NCBI GenBank assembly: GCA_038373865.1
Contig: JAXGGA010004465.1
Location: 1 to 64,000 of the forward strand
Reading direction: 5' to 3'
Length of the DNA stretch: 64,000 bases
Source of the DNA: Uloborus plumipes
Lineage: Eukaryota > Arthropoda > Arachnida > Araneae > Uloboridae
Each line of letters starts with the position of its first letter. Position 1 is the first letter of the stretch. A program made the translations under genes and the position numbers. Below the pieces are notes generated by a model, which was not told the origin of the DNA, did not search any database, and saw only the letters and a list, made by a program, of their open reading frames with translations. Shown here one piece after another: positions 23,912-37,900 of this stretch.

Positions 23912-25934
23912 CTGAAAAAACAAAACAGTTTTCCTCTCAAAGGCAAATTCACGTAAAAGAAATTTATGAGATGCCTAAGAATATGGAAAGAAATATTTAA
24001 AAATCCAAAAGAAATACATAGACATGTGACATGGCAGGCAGTATCAGGCTGTACTATGTCTGACTCGTCAGACATTACGTGCCAAATAAGGATATTTTAG
24101 GACTACGTAATAACCTTATTTGACCTCCCGTCGGGGCTGGATCTAAAAATGTCTTCTTAGTATGTTAATTCATTGCACAAAGAACTAAGTTAATAAATGA
24201 TTCAAATGACAAAAATGGTTAATGCAGCCCACATAATATCTTTCAATGCGCAAGGTTCTCTATGCAAATAATTTTCATATCTTATTCATTTCGTCATATA
24301 ATTTGGTTATAGGTATTGATCTTGTTTGATGCTCAAAAGGAACGTTATAAAGCTATTATGGTTGAACACATGTACTTGAATTAAATTGAATGGCTTTCTT
24401 TAACTCGAAAGTAAACGAATGAATAAATATGGAAAAATAAAATAGATTCTAAAAAGAATTTCGACCTTTTTTTGCTAGATAAAATAATGCCTTACCGGAC
24501 GGAACAGAAAAGCTCTTATGCCAGATAAGTCTAATCTTTTTTCCTTAATACTTGTGATGAAAGTGGATTTTTTTTTTTTTTCTTTTCGAGTAAGAAAAAC
24601 CGAGACAGTAGAAAGAGTGTATTAAGCAAATAGCGAAAAAAATGCTACAAAAGTAAGAAAAAATAAAATGAATCTGCAAAAATGCAAATTCCATTAAGAA
24701 CTTCCATTACCAAAAATTTAAAATTGCATTCTGAGAAGGATTTAGATTAATCCAACATTTTCTTCAAGTTATTTAGTTCAGGGTCTTTTTTATTTTTATT
24801 ATTTAACTTTTTTTTTTCTGTAAAACGACCACACTTATTGCATCTTAATCCATATCATTTAATAGGAAAAAGTCATTAGCACTATAAGGCATTTATTACC
24901 TTTGATCAAATGCATATTTTTCTGTTTAATAATGACAAATGCCAAACTTTGAAAACATAAGACTGTATTTTAAACATTTTACAAGAAGTTAAATGTTCTT
25001 TAAATACATCATGTGCAAACTTTCTATTTCGTATTTAACTACTTTAGAATACGTTTCTCGTCTATACGAACGTATTCCTATGTTTTCTAACATATAAGAG
25101 TTATAATGGCGTCTTTTATAGATTACGTTTCAAACTAAGGTGGGTGTGCAAAATGTATAGACAAAACAGGACAACCCCTATTTTCCCATGCAGGATAGAA
25201 AAAATTCGCTAGATCGTGATTTTAACATCATCAGAAAGACTAACTGATGGTAAAGCGTTATCAATAAGCAGTGTGTTATCAACAAGCAAAAAAGCAGCAA
25301 CAGTTATAACGAAGGATTCTGATAAAAATTTCTCAATCTTATTTTACAGTAATTTTTTCATCATGATTCAGTGTAGTTTACTAGTATGAAAATGTTATTA
25401 ATTGCTCTAGGATGCCTGCTTTATTTAAGAAATAAAGAAATACCTTTGTGCAGGAAAGTAAATTAAGTTTTATCAATGTTTTGAAGCACGAAGAATTCAG
25501 AATGAGGCAGACACGTGTTTTGGCATTACAAGGAACGACTTTTTCAGTGCAAATAATGTGAGCTTATAGATGAAAAACATCCCCATAAGTTCACATTCTT
25601 TGCATTGAAAAAGGCGTTCTTTGAAAGGTCGAAACACGAGTCTGCAGCATTCTTTACTTTTAGTGGGTTAAAACATTAAGAGGGAACATTAAATTTGCAT
25701 AATGTCTTTAGTTGACGAATTCTAAAAGAAAATGTCGCTCTGTACAATAACTTTTACCCTGTAATATGATAACACTAAAAAAATATAGACTGCAACCCAA
25801 TAAAGACATGACTGGCATTATTAGGACTCCAGTGTCCTTATTAAGACCCCGAAGGATTAGATGGTGGATATGATCTTGAGCTGCGTAGTGCGCATGCTGC
25901 ACGTATGTGCCGCAGGTGCACGAATTAGTGCAGG

Positions 25935-25971
<37 letters not shown>

Positions 25972-28900
25972 GAGTTACGCGTGTCCTGAATGTAACTATT
26001 GAACTTTTCTGTTCCATTGAAGTAAATACGGAATTTTTGACAATGTTTTGATGGTTATCAAATGTGGCATGTTTTGATATTGATAGTAATGATTTTTTTT
26101 TTAATTTGATTGTACTTTTCGTCGTTTTTTCAGATCTAGCCATTTTAGGGACAACTGTTCCTAATAATTCCAATTTGCTAATTTGCGCAAACTGCTGAAA
26201 ATATAATTTAACTAAAATTTTTATATAGAATGAATTTTTTCTCTTTCTTTTGTTGTTGTTATTGGAGAACACTTTAGCTAGTTTTGTCCTACCCTATTTT
26301 GAAAAGAAGTAACTTTTATAATCTCCCTCCCCTCTAGCCAAACCAAAATGATACCGATATATTGATGAAATGTTTTATTTCTTCCCTAATAGTTTTTTTA
26401 TTAATTAACGATACGGATTTCTTAGGAGTCATCATTTTGAGAGAACAAAATCGGATTAATTTCAATGTATGCTCTCCTATTTTAGTTCTTATTAATCAAT
26501 TACCCGAAAAGAAAAAAAAACGTGGAATTAACTGTTCTCACTATGTTTCTTGGCTCAGTGTCAAAATGTTAGGAAAAGCAAAAATTATTATAATGAGATT
26601 ATTCTCAGTGGAAGAACATTTTGCTTTAATAAAGTTCAAAATTTTCAAGGTTCATATAACTTTGCAATATAGCTTGAAGGAACATTTTTAATTATTTGCT
26701 AATTCATGAATTTTCGGTTGAAGCGCTTTTAATAAAATACAAATAAAAAATATCTCTTTTTTCGAAGATTTTTAGTAGTCAGGTTTTAAGTAACTGAACT
26801 TGATGTGTTGTTTTGTTCAGTGCAAGTGGTTAAGTTATGTGTTTTGATTTTTTTTTTTTTTAAGTATTGGATGAGATCCAAAACGTAAATTTTTTTAACA
26901 GTATCTTAATAATTTTCTTTTTTACAACAAATAGATCTATGGAATAGCATTTTCTTAAAAAAAATGGAATATTTTTCCTGCATATCTCTCAAGTACGTAA
27001 TAACTATATATTTTAAGTTATAAATTTTATGTTATTACATTTCCGATGCAAATTCAATCATCATATCTGGTGCGTAGCGGCCTATAAACGATGTAAAAAA
27101 CATTGGAACACCATTATAATTTCAAGATTTAAAGGAAAATTTTCAAACTTCAATTTCAAATTATTCATTTGAACTACAGAAATCTAACAGTAAATACATA
27201 ATATAAATATTTTGTTGAAGCCAAAAAAAAAATTGTAATTTTGAGGCACATTTCTTTCGAAATTAACTGTCAGTGTCGGCTCGGCAGACTTCTCAGCCTT
27301 TTGTTGATAAGAATGCAGTACAAGCCAAAAAAACGCAATAAATCATTCAAAGGAAATATTTCTGCTTTGAAATTTCTTTTTTTTTTTTGAAAACGATGAA
27401 ATTTGCATTATTTTGAAACGTTTTAACGTGATGGAAAAAGATGATAATTATTCTTGAATTTAGCGACTTCAAAAAGATACTAATCAATTCCCCAAACATT
27501 AAAAAGTAACTGTATGAGAATAGTGCTATTAAGTTCCCCAAAACTGATAAATAACATGCTTAAGTGCTTAATATAATACACATAAAATGCGTACCTGCTG
27601 CGAACTCGCTGCTCACTATCTATATAATTATCAGCAACTCGTTGCCATCTGTAATTGAGAGGGCCCACGTAATAGCCATCAGTGGGAATATTACTCCAAC
27701 CCATATCAATGGGAGGGAGAACAGAAATTTCAGAAGCTCTTGGCCTTGCGGAAGTCACTTTTTCTTTCACAGAACATCGGGACTAAAAAAAAAAATTGTA
27801 TACTACTTAGTATGCAGTAATTTTTAAGACAGTGCTTTACCAGATAAGCAAAAGGAAATGAATGTAGTGGTTTTTTTCTTTCTTTTTTTTAATTTCAATT
27901 TATGAAGTACAATTTCTAACAAAACGGAACAAATCTGTGCATTTAATCTTAAAAGTTACTCGGGACATATATTAGAATTCAACTCGTTGTCCGTGTGCAT
28001 TTCTGAACCCAAAAATTATAATACATTTCCGATCATAAAATTAGAAGGAAATCAGTAATGTTAGTCAACATCACTAAGGTATAGCATTGAAAATCTTTAC
28101 GCCAAGGATATTACAACTTGAAATTTTTTGAATATCCTAGTTGTGGATATGACTTCTTGCGGCTCTCTGACTTACGTCACATTTTCATATACGAAAACGA
28201 GTAAATCAAAGTACGTAAATTAAAAGTAAGAAAATAGCGAAAATTGCTTCTAAGAAAATTGTTTCTTACCTTCAGTTATAGCTAAAAATAATACTCTACT
28301 CTTTTAGAAAATTTTGGTATATTTTTGAAGAAGCTTTCTGTTGCAAAATAAAAAAAATAAATAAATAATTACGCGACGTAACATTTTATCCTTTAAATCC
28401 AAACTTAGGTTCAGTTTAATTCTCTTTAGTTGTCGCTTTAGATTATAATTATTTATTCATAACCTTAAAACCTATTTTCAACGTATTACAAAACTCTTCT
28501 TTATTCCTAATAAAGCTTCGACTGGAGTTGTTTTCCATTACGGCATTTATAGGTAATAAGAGTTCAGTACCTATTTTTGGAATCTAATCTTTATTGAAAC
28601 TAGGCCATTAGTTTGTTTATTTTTATCTCTAATTTTTTTCAATAAATGTGATTATTTCTAAAATTCGTGTTTTAATTACGTACAAATACGACATTATTAT
28701 TTCTGGAAACTGCAACTTCTCTTTTTTGGATTTCTATTTTAACCATTATTTCATTCATAGCTTCATTTTCAAAATAAGAGCTCTAACACTAATAATAGGT
28801 CAAATTTTGTCTAGATTCTGCTTTTATCCTCATTATGAAGAAATTTATGAAACGCATGATTCATTCAGTTATTACTTTGTTCGCATGCTGGTTTTTAAAT

Positions 28901-31900
28901 TCCGAGAAAATTTTAAATTCTCCAGGAAATTTTGTCCTATTGTTTAACAAAAAAAAAAAAAAAGAAATAGGAAGAAAAACTTATGTTTAGATAAAATTTT
29001 ATGACAGGAAATAACGATTAAGGTTCAACAAATTTTATTTTTCATATGAAAGGTTGTGAAAATCATTTGTGAATTTCCATTTCCCCGCCATTATTCATGT
29101 GCAACTGGGAAAATTACATTAACCCCATACATGCTACACTCTGGGATAAATGGAAATAAGTAAGTTTGTCATTCTTCCAATTTTTTTTCTTCTCTTTTTT
29201 CTTTTTTTTATTGAGCATTAAATTTTCGTGTAAACTACATTTTTGGGTGCGTTTTACAATACATAAATTTTGCACATAAATGATCTTTTTGCATGGTTTC
29301 ATTTTTAAATAATTTCAGCTGCATTTAGAGATCTCATGTAGCTGTATATGTTCTGCGACAAAAGATTGGAAAACGATGATATAGAACTACTTTAATTCCT
29401 AAACTGATGTTGTATATTGTGATTATCTACCTGGAGCAACCTTATGGGGAAGGAAATCACTGTTTCCGTGTACCCAGTCTCTGGGGTGAAAGAAAATGCC
29501 CTGAAGTGTAAACATGATTTCATTCGCTAACAAACATTGATAAAGTCAAATTTTTCATGTCCAGTGACTATCAGATACACCGTACACAAAATTTTATCTT
29601 TCAATTCACCCAAAAGAAAGGAAAGGATCTGTAGTGAGTAAGTTATGTGGTTTCACGAAAATTATATTTAAAGCGTACCATTTTTTAATTAGATGCCTAT
29701 TTAATATTATGTAAGTTTTATACACAAATTATTAATAATGCATATTTTCAAATGAATGTCATTAATATTCAATATTTTTTCTTTCTAATGAAACAAAACT
29801 TACGCCAGAAAAGCAGTACCTTATAAAATAATATTTAAAAACTTACCCTACAAATTTGTAGTTTAAAACATTGCAAAGGCCCCGTTAACGGACTTTTTTT
29901 TAATTGTCTTTATTTTCACTTTCATTTATTCTTTTTGTTGATTTACTGTATAATTTTTACCGATATATTTCCATTCCTAAACTAAGTATTAAGTTTCAAT
30001 ATAAGTGACAACTTTCCAAAATATTGTCATCTTGGTGAAAAGCAGATTTAATGGCTGCAGGGTCAGTGATGAAGCCAGGATTCTGCTTCGAAGTGGGCCC
30101 AGGTTCTTACATTAAAGGGACTATCATATTATTTTCTTGAAATCGCTAATTAAATAGATTTCAGTCATGGCCTCCAGAACTTTTTTGAAATTAAACTTTT
30201 TTAAACGTAATTTTAGACTATCTTTGACGGTAACGTTTGGAAAAGCATAGGGTGTGGGGACTCTCAGCCAGATTATTTTCGAAATGGAAGTCATAAGAGC
30301 ACGGTTTCAGGCGATCTGTCATGACAATACGAGTGAAGTCAGAGCTTGGGGGGCTTTATGAAATCTTGACCCCTGGAATTTGAAAAATTCAATTTTAGGC
30401 TTTATTCTGAAATGTTGAAGGAGAAAGGGAATTGCTCAAAATTGAAGTCCTAAAATGCATTTCGTTTCTTTAAATGAAATACGTCTTCACGTCGGTCACG
30501 TGACGTGCCTGATTGGTGAATCTGATGCGATATTTCCCACATGTCTGGTTAAAAACAGTTTTGAAAGAAAGTCGTCCCGTACGAGGATCTTTCTGAACGT
30601 GACTTACTAATAGTTCATTTTATTTTACAACTTTATTTTCAAATCATTTAAAAAAAATAGAATGCTTTCACAGTATATAGTAAACAAAAATAAGGTATAC
30701 TACACTATATGAGGGATGTCTCTGCTTTCGAGAATAAATTTGCTAAAATACATATGTTAAGATAGATAATTTACGCAAAAAATGAAGCAAAATTTCTATT
30801 TATATAGTTGGACTGTCAAAAACGGAAAACTCACCCTAGCTGTAAGATTTCTGGGCATAGCACTATGCCTAATGCGTTCAGGCCGTTTTTCATTTTTATT
30901 ACTGGCCATTGATAGGGCTCCAGAGTCGTTGTCTTCCTCGTATATAGCTTCCAGAAAAACGGGTTTTTGCTGAAAGAAATTTCAATAATCTCATAAGCTA
31001 TGCGGATGTAATTTATGTAGTGAGCACATTAATTATGGACATTTAGGACAACTTTGAGCCGAAATTTTTCTATTTTAAACGGCTCACTCATATTTTAACA
31101 ATTTTAGTGTATTTGTTGATACAAAATATAAGGAACACTCTTACTGTAAAATTATCCAAAATTAAAAAATAATCATTAAAAAATATATTTAAAATGAAAT
31201 ATTTGCCTGGTTCAAACATACCCGGGCATTAAAGGTAACTTTTGAGTGTAAGTCAAAAATGGAATATGAAAAAAATATTTACTAATGGTTGCAATGTGAC
31301 AGCAGCAAAATAAAACATCATAATGTTTTAAAACTCCCCCTTTGTATTTGACCCCATGATCAGATTTCCATAATTTATAATACTGCATTGAATATTACAA
31401 TGTAGGAAGAGCACTTTCAACTGCTTAAAAAATGGCTTAATCAAAAACATGCGTTATAGTAACTTCTCAATTTCTGAATAATGCAATTCGCTGTATACAG
31501 TATTGCGTACTTATGCTTCGTAAAACAAAGAGTAGAAACCGCATTTCTTACTCTCGCTAGGAGAGTGCAGTACTGCACCATTAAATTATTTATTTATTTA
31601 TTTATTTATTATAGCAAATGGTCAAGGGACGGAAAGTTAACCGGCATATGTCTCAAAGTTATACTGAATGACCATACAGTTAACCTAAATTATGTGAATT
31701 TAAAAAAATGTATATAAGCTTCATAAAAGAAAGTAATAAAACCATAGAATTAGTTCGGATAGAGAGCTTCAATGTAAACATTTGTTCAACAACAATATTT
31801 TGCAAAAGAGCGTGAAGAGTTTGCAATATTTTACACAGGTTTTCTGTTGCCACAAATTAATTATATTTCTTATCGTATAGTTTGATCATCACGCTTTTAT

Positions 31901-34900
31901 TCCCCCCTATTATTTAGTGGTATAATAGTTTCACCTTTAAACTTCATAGAAATTAAGTCTTAACTGCTGTTTTGTGGCTCAGAAAATGTATCTTCAACAA
32001 AATATTCTTAATTCACTGAATATTTAAAATTAAGATATTCTAAGATAAGAGATTTCTTATACAACTGAAGATAATTATTACCAAAATATGGATTTTAAAA
32101 TGTTAATCGTCATATTTGTGTGTAAGATAATGATATTTAGTTAGGTTAATTTGACACATTGATGTTATAAGCTATATATTATTAAAAGTATCATTTTTCT
32201 TTCCTGAAGTTGATGAAATTAACGCACTAAACAATCCAATTTCATCCTACAGTTTGATAAATCTTAAGAACACATTTCGTTTCATTATTGTTTGATTATT
32301 TCATTTTTTTAGTATGCAGGATCACAAAATGCTCTTCAATGATTTTCCCAGCATTTTTCTTTTCTATTTAGTTTTTTTTCTTTCGCTTTTTCTTAACTGT
32401 TATTTTGCTCAAAATCTTCATAGCGTTTCTGTGTGCTGTTTGTTGCTTATACGTTTTTATGCATCTTACTATAGGTACCATAACATATTTTAAGACATTT
32501 CAGTTAGTTTTATGTGTGATAGAGTAGTTGTAAAGTTCCGCTAATTACTCCTTAGCTACTTAATAATGAATTAAACGATTTAAAGCAAGACGTTTTCTTA
32601 ATTCCACCAATTTTAACGATTTCGTTTTGAAAGATTCTTTAATAAAGTACTTTTAACTAACGATTTAGTCTTTCTTAAGCATCTTTAAAATTGCTTATGA
32701 GCTAATGGATTTGTTAGTTTTATTATTAGAACCCATATTTTCATCACAATAAACTACATTAATAACTATTTCCGAATGTATATAAGGAAATGCATTATCT
32801 CTTGAAATTGATGTCACCTAATAAGGAAATTACGCATTTGATTTATATTACTTATTTACTTAAATCTTCATTCAATTTTTTTGAATTTATTTATTTAAAT
32901 ATCACGGCACTTAAAATTAGTTACCTGCATTTTTACAGGCGTGTTATACACAGGAGTATAACTGCTGGAGACTCTACCACTTCTATTACTTCTGGATAAA
33001 TCCATCTGGAATGCTGCCCTAAAATGTTCTTTGACTGGTTCATCTTTCATAAGTTTTCTGTGTACTTCTTCCACTTCTTTTTTCTTTAGTTGCATATGTT
33101 CATCAACTGCTTGAAGTGCGGACTGGAAGAAAAATATTACTACATAAACTCCTGACTTGAGGATTTCTTTTGTGAAAGACATTATTTAAAATATATTTAT
33201 GTCTAATAGTTCACTTATATTCAAACAAATATATATTTTTAACTTAGTCCATTCATATTATCTTTTCATTATTATTATTATTATAATTATTATTAACATC
33301 GAATATTTAATGTCCTCTTACTATTAATAAGCTTGTTTCAGTTAAGATGATAAAGCAAATTTAAATACAAATCTAAGAATCAAACTATGTAAATTTTAAA
33401 ATAACGTCAAAACATTCCAAAGCTTTAAAAAAAATGCAAGTAAATTGAGTGGACTTCTTATCCCCTAATTCTTTTAAAACTAGACATCAAAAATTAAATT
33501 ATTTCTTAAGTTCCCATTAGAACTTATCGAAAACATTTTATTCGAACGAAGTTTTGGTAAAACTTTCCCAGTATTGCTCTGGGAAAAAAAGAAAACTTTT
33601 ATTTCTTATAACTGCGAAATTGCTTGAAACACTTATCTCAAAGCAACTACCTGAAGAGAGTCCTAACTAGGATTCTTCGAAAAAAGACATGTGCCCTAAT
33701 AGCTCTTCTTTCGTCAGTTAGATTCTTTGATCATTAATACTTCCCGATGATATAATAAAAAATTGAAAACGAGTGACTGCAGAGAAATTAAAGCTGTATC
33801 AAGCTAAAGTCTCATCCACACTGAAAATGTTATTTAAATTAAAACTTTTTTACATACTGAAAAAAAATTTGGAAATATTTTTGAATATATGGGGCATCTA
33901 TGGTGCATGTAATTTCCAAAGAAATTTTTAAAAGATTTCAAAAACCTCCTTCTAAAATTTTCAAAAAATTTTGTAGCCTCTTTTTAAAAACGGTTCTAAG
34001 TATTTCCAAACATTTTTCTGCATTATTCAGAGGTTAGTGTAGACCTTATCCTGAGGCTACTAGTTTTGGAGTATTTTAGAAAAAACTCAAAACCCTTTTT
34101 CGAAATTTACAAGCACCATATCTGCCCCATATATTCAAAAAAAATTCAGATATTTTTTTTTTCATAGTGTGGAACCTTCAAAGATCTATTCGCTTTGGTC
34201 CATTAAACCAAATATTGGTGCTCAAGATTGCTCAAACTGTTAAAAAAAGAAAAATAAACACACACACACACACAATTGAACGTTTCTGAATGGGTGGGGC
34301 AGTTATGATGCATTGAGTTTTCAAAAACGTTTTTAAGTGTTTCAGAAACGTTATATATTAACTGCAAACACAGTAGTGGAATGTGGGCAAAAGCGAAATA
34401 GTTAAGATCACTTACACTTTTCAAGCTGAGCAAGTTGGAAATTTGTTCTGAAAATTACATTACATAAAAAAGAATAATTTATTTTGTAATATAGTTGAGC
34501 TGCAATAGTATTTTTCACTTGATGGCTAATTAGTGTGGTTAATTTGTTACTTTGGTGGTTACTTTGTACCTTCAAAAAAACAAGTATTTTCACTTTAAAA
34601 ATACATGAGGCAGAGTGAAAAATAAAATATTTCTTTAATGAATATTTTCTATTAAATTGTTAAAAATAATTTAGATCTATTGTTAGAATAAATAATGAAA
34701 TAACACACGAGGAAAAAAATTAATTGATCTATTAATATATGAGAAACATATATGAATGAATAAAATAACGAAAGAATTTTAAAAAAGTGAATGAATCACC
34801 GAATGAATGTAAATGTATGAACAGATAAATAAATACCTAAATGATTTAATAAATGGATGAATAAGTAAACGAAATGAACTATTTCACTTGTCCCCAATCA

Positions 34901-37900
34901 CTTTGCCATGCGTGTGCTTGGAAAATTATATGAAACTTTTAAAATCAAAACATGTACCGATATTAATTAAACAATCACTGCACTGGACATCAGTAGATCT
35001 CAATTTATACTTAAAATGTTAATTGTAGAAATATTTATCATTTTATCCTAACAAAAATTGTTTTTGATAAATCACAAAATATTGCGCTATTGATGTTAAA
35101 TTTTGAAAATGACTTATAATCCTTAATGTTTAGAACAATATTTTTTTTACTGGGATCAATTATACGTTTAAAATAGTTATAATAATGCTGCTTTATAGGT
35201 GGCGCAGAAAACAGGGAGAATATTTTGTGGTTTCACTTTACCCCATATTCCCCCACAGATTCTCAAATTTTCAGTTTTCCGAAGTTCCAATTTAAAAACT
35301 TTGGCGAAGGTTTTTTGGCGAACAACTGCAAACCAAAGCTACCACATGAGAGAAACAAATTAGATCTTTGGGGTTATTTAGTTTGAAAAATGGCACAATC
35401 AATTTAGAATTCATGGAAATACTCCGCTTTAGAGACAATTACAACAAAAGTGTCATGGAAAGAAATATGAGAGACAAACTAAAAATTTCCACAGAAAATT
35501 AAAAGTATTTGCGTCAGTCCTTTACATCATTTGTTTCATTGAAATTTAATAATCTTATAGCTACACTGTAAGATATTTTTTTCTCTCTTTTTATTAAATC
35601 AGATCATTGGGATGCATGAATGCGAAACTTGACTTATAGCTTTTTTTATACGTAATATAAGGGTCCCTTATTGCATCCTCAAATCTAGACAACGCTTATG
35701 ATATTTGACTTTATTTTCTAAGAATAATTGACATTTCAAGGAATTCTTTTAGAAGTAAAATATTTGTCAAAAATGAGTTATACAAATGCTAATTAGCATA
35801 ATATTGACGCTGATAATAACTCCTGTGTCATAGATTTTACCATCCCACACTCAGTCTAAATATTAGGCCAATCTGCCTTTTCACGATTTCTGAGTTTTTG
35901 TAATCATTAAAATTACATCCCCCTTCGTAACTCAGAAGCTTTTTTTTTCCATAATTAATATTATTATCCAGGAAATACAATTTTAATTCATTGTCGACTC
36001 AATTTTTGGAATATTTGATCATTTGGTTATTTCAGTTCAATTTTATTGAGGATTTTAGATTTTCTGTTACAATACAAGTGAAAATAAGCTTAAATGCAAA
36101 GCAGCGGGTATAAATGGGAAAGCAAAAAAGTATGCTCTATGTTCTCTCTTTGGCGCAAATTGTTCCCCTTAGATTAGTCAAAAATATAAGAGTTTAGCTG
36201 TTTCCTCATTTTGTGAATCAATCTGAAATAACTAAACAAAACCGTGCAAAAAAACTGCATTAAACTTACAAAAAAATGAGAAAACACAATGTAAATAATC
36301 CCTTCACATGAAATTAAAGTCATTCTGAATACCTTAACAACTATTTTTATTGAATCTGCAATAATGATATTTTTGTATCAAACGCAGCAAAGAGCAATAT
36401 GAATGTTTTGTGATAAATGCCTGGTAAGTTTGACGGATTTAATTAAAATGATTTAAATAGTTAGAACCTACCTAATTACTAATGTCTGAGATTGAGCATA
36501 AAAAATAAAATGTTGGGTGTGGTCAGACAGGCGTGCATTAACATGCAACGCTTTTCGTAACAAATAGTACCTACAGGTGAATCATCTCAACCATTTCATT
36601 CAGAACTGGCAATTGAACGACGGGGCAATTGTCCCTGTTGACCTACTTACCAACGCCCCATTGCTTTCCATTAGGAAATTAAAATGGTTCGCGCTTTATC
36701 GAACGTTTTCTGATCGAACTGAATTACCACTCTTCACAGAAAAATTTATAAGATATCGGCATCGTCAGTGTTAATCAGCATCAACGCATGTGTATTTCGT
36801 TTTAAGGCAGTGCTTGCACAATCTTTATGAAATCAAGCTAAGAATGTTTAAATTGTCCTGTAAATTAAATTAAAATGATCTTAGACTAAAATAAAGTACT
36901 TTCAAATGAAAGAACTTAAAAGTTCTTTCGCACAATTCTTTTTTGAAAGAAGGAATGAGCAAAATAATTAAATTAACATTGACGAAACGGAAAAGATACC
37001 AAAATAAAGTGGCCATAGCATCAACCTCAATAGCAAGAGATTTTTTCTTTTTGTTTCATTCGTTCTTTCTTTTTCTTTTTTACATTATTGCATCAACAAA
37101 CGAAATCAGGCCTATTTAAGCATTTTATCTGAATGATAATTAATTCAGATAAAATGCTTATCGTAATTATTTTAAATGTTTTTTCTATCGAGTTTAATTT
37201 TAGTAGTTTTTACACTTTCTTTTCTGGTCTGCGCTTTTAATTTCAAGTTTCAAATTCAGTTTGAGGTCCTTTTTTATTCAGTAATGAATGTTAATTCTAA
37301 TAAATGACATTGCCTAGTCTAAAATGGTTAAGATAAATGTTAGTTTTCTAATAGTAGAATCAAATCGCTAAAACTTTCAACTTTTATTAAAGGTTGAATT
37401 AAGGAAAATATCCATTAATCAGGATGTAGACGTGTACTCAATTGCAATTTGTAATGATTTTGCACCCTTTAATTTAAAATATTTAAAAAGCATATTTATG
37501 TATTTCAGATATACATTTATAAATACAAAAATGTTTCAAGTAAACTAGGGCAAACTATCTCACCTTTACAGCCTCTCTTTCCTCTTCTAAAAGTTTCTGA
37601 ACCATTGATGGTGTATCCCTCATGGCGGACAGAGCCTGAAATCAAAAAATTAAAAAAGACATCACAAGCTTAAAGTCATCAGTACAGCAAGCATCTTAAA
37701 TACTGCCAATTCAACAATATTTTAACCACACAGAAGTAGTTCGAGTTCACGATTCCAGTGAAAAGCTATATTTCCTGAAATGTACTGAAATCGGACTAAA
37801 CAGTGCTGAAAACTTACAAAATACTTCAATCGTTAACTGTTTTCATTCTCACCACTTTTCCACCCCAGTCGGTTTTATTTTTTTCAGTTCAGTTCAAGAC

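Larger units (their letters stand above)
33123..37563 (-). other. Intron 4 of host gene
   Basis: 4.4 kb, phase 0. Contains a MITE at 33853-34169, a short CA microsatellite at about 34259-34273 and a perfect hairpin at 37118-37159. Confidence 0.7.

Noticed and set aside
23710..24000. 96-codon plus-strand frame
   Set aside because: Antisense shadow of terminal exon 8 of the minus-strand gene, which has splice and phase support.
36577..36774. 65-codon plus-strand frame in GC-richer DNA within intron 4
   Set aside because: No domain, no splice support; might be part of an unrecognised repeat.
37118..37159. Hairpin as a microRNA precursor
   Set aside because: The stem is only 17 bp and does not extend; AT-rich palindromes are common here.
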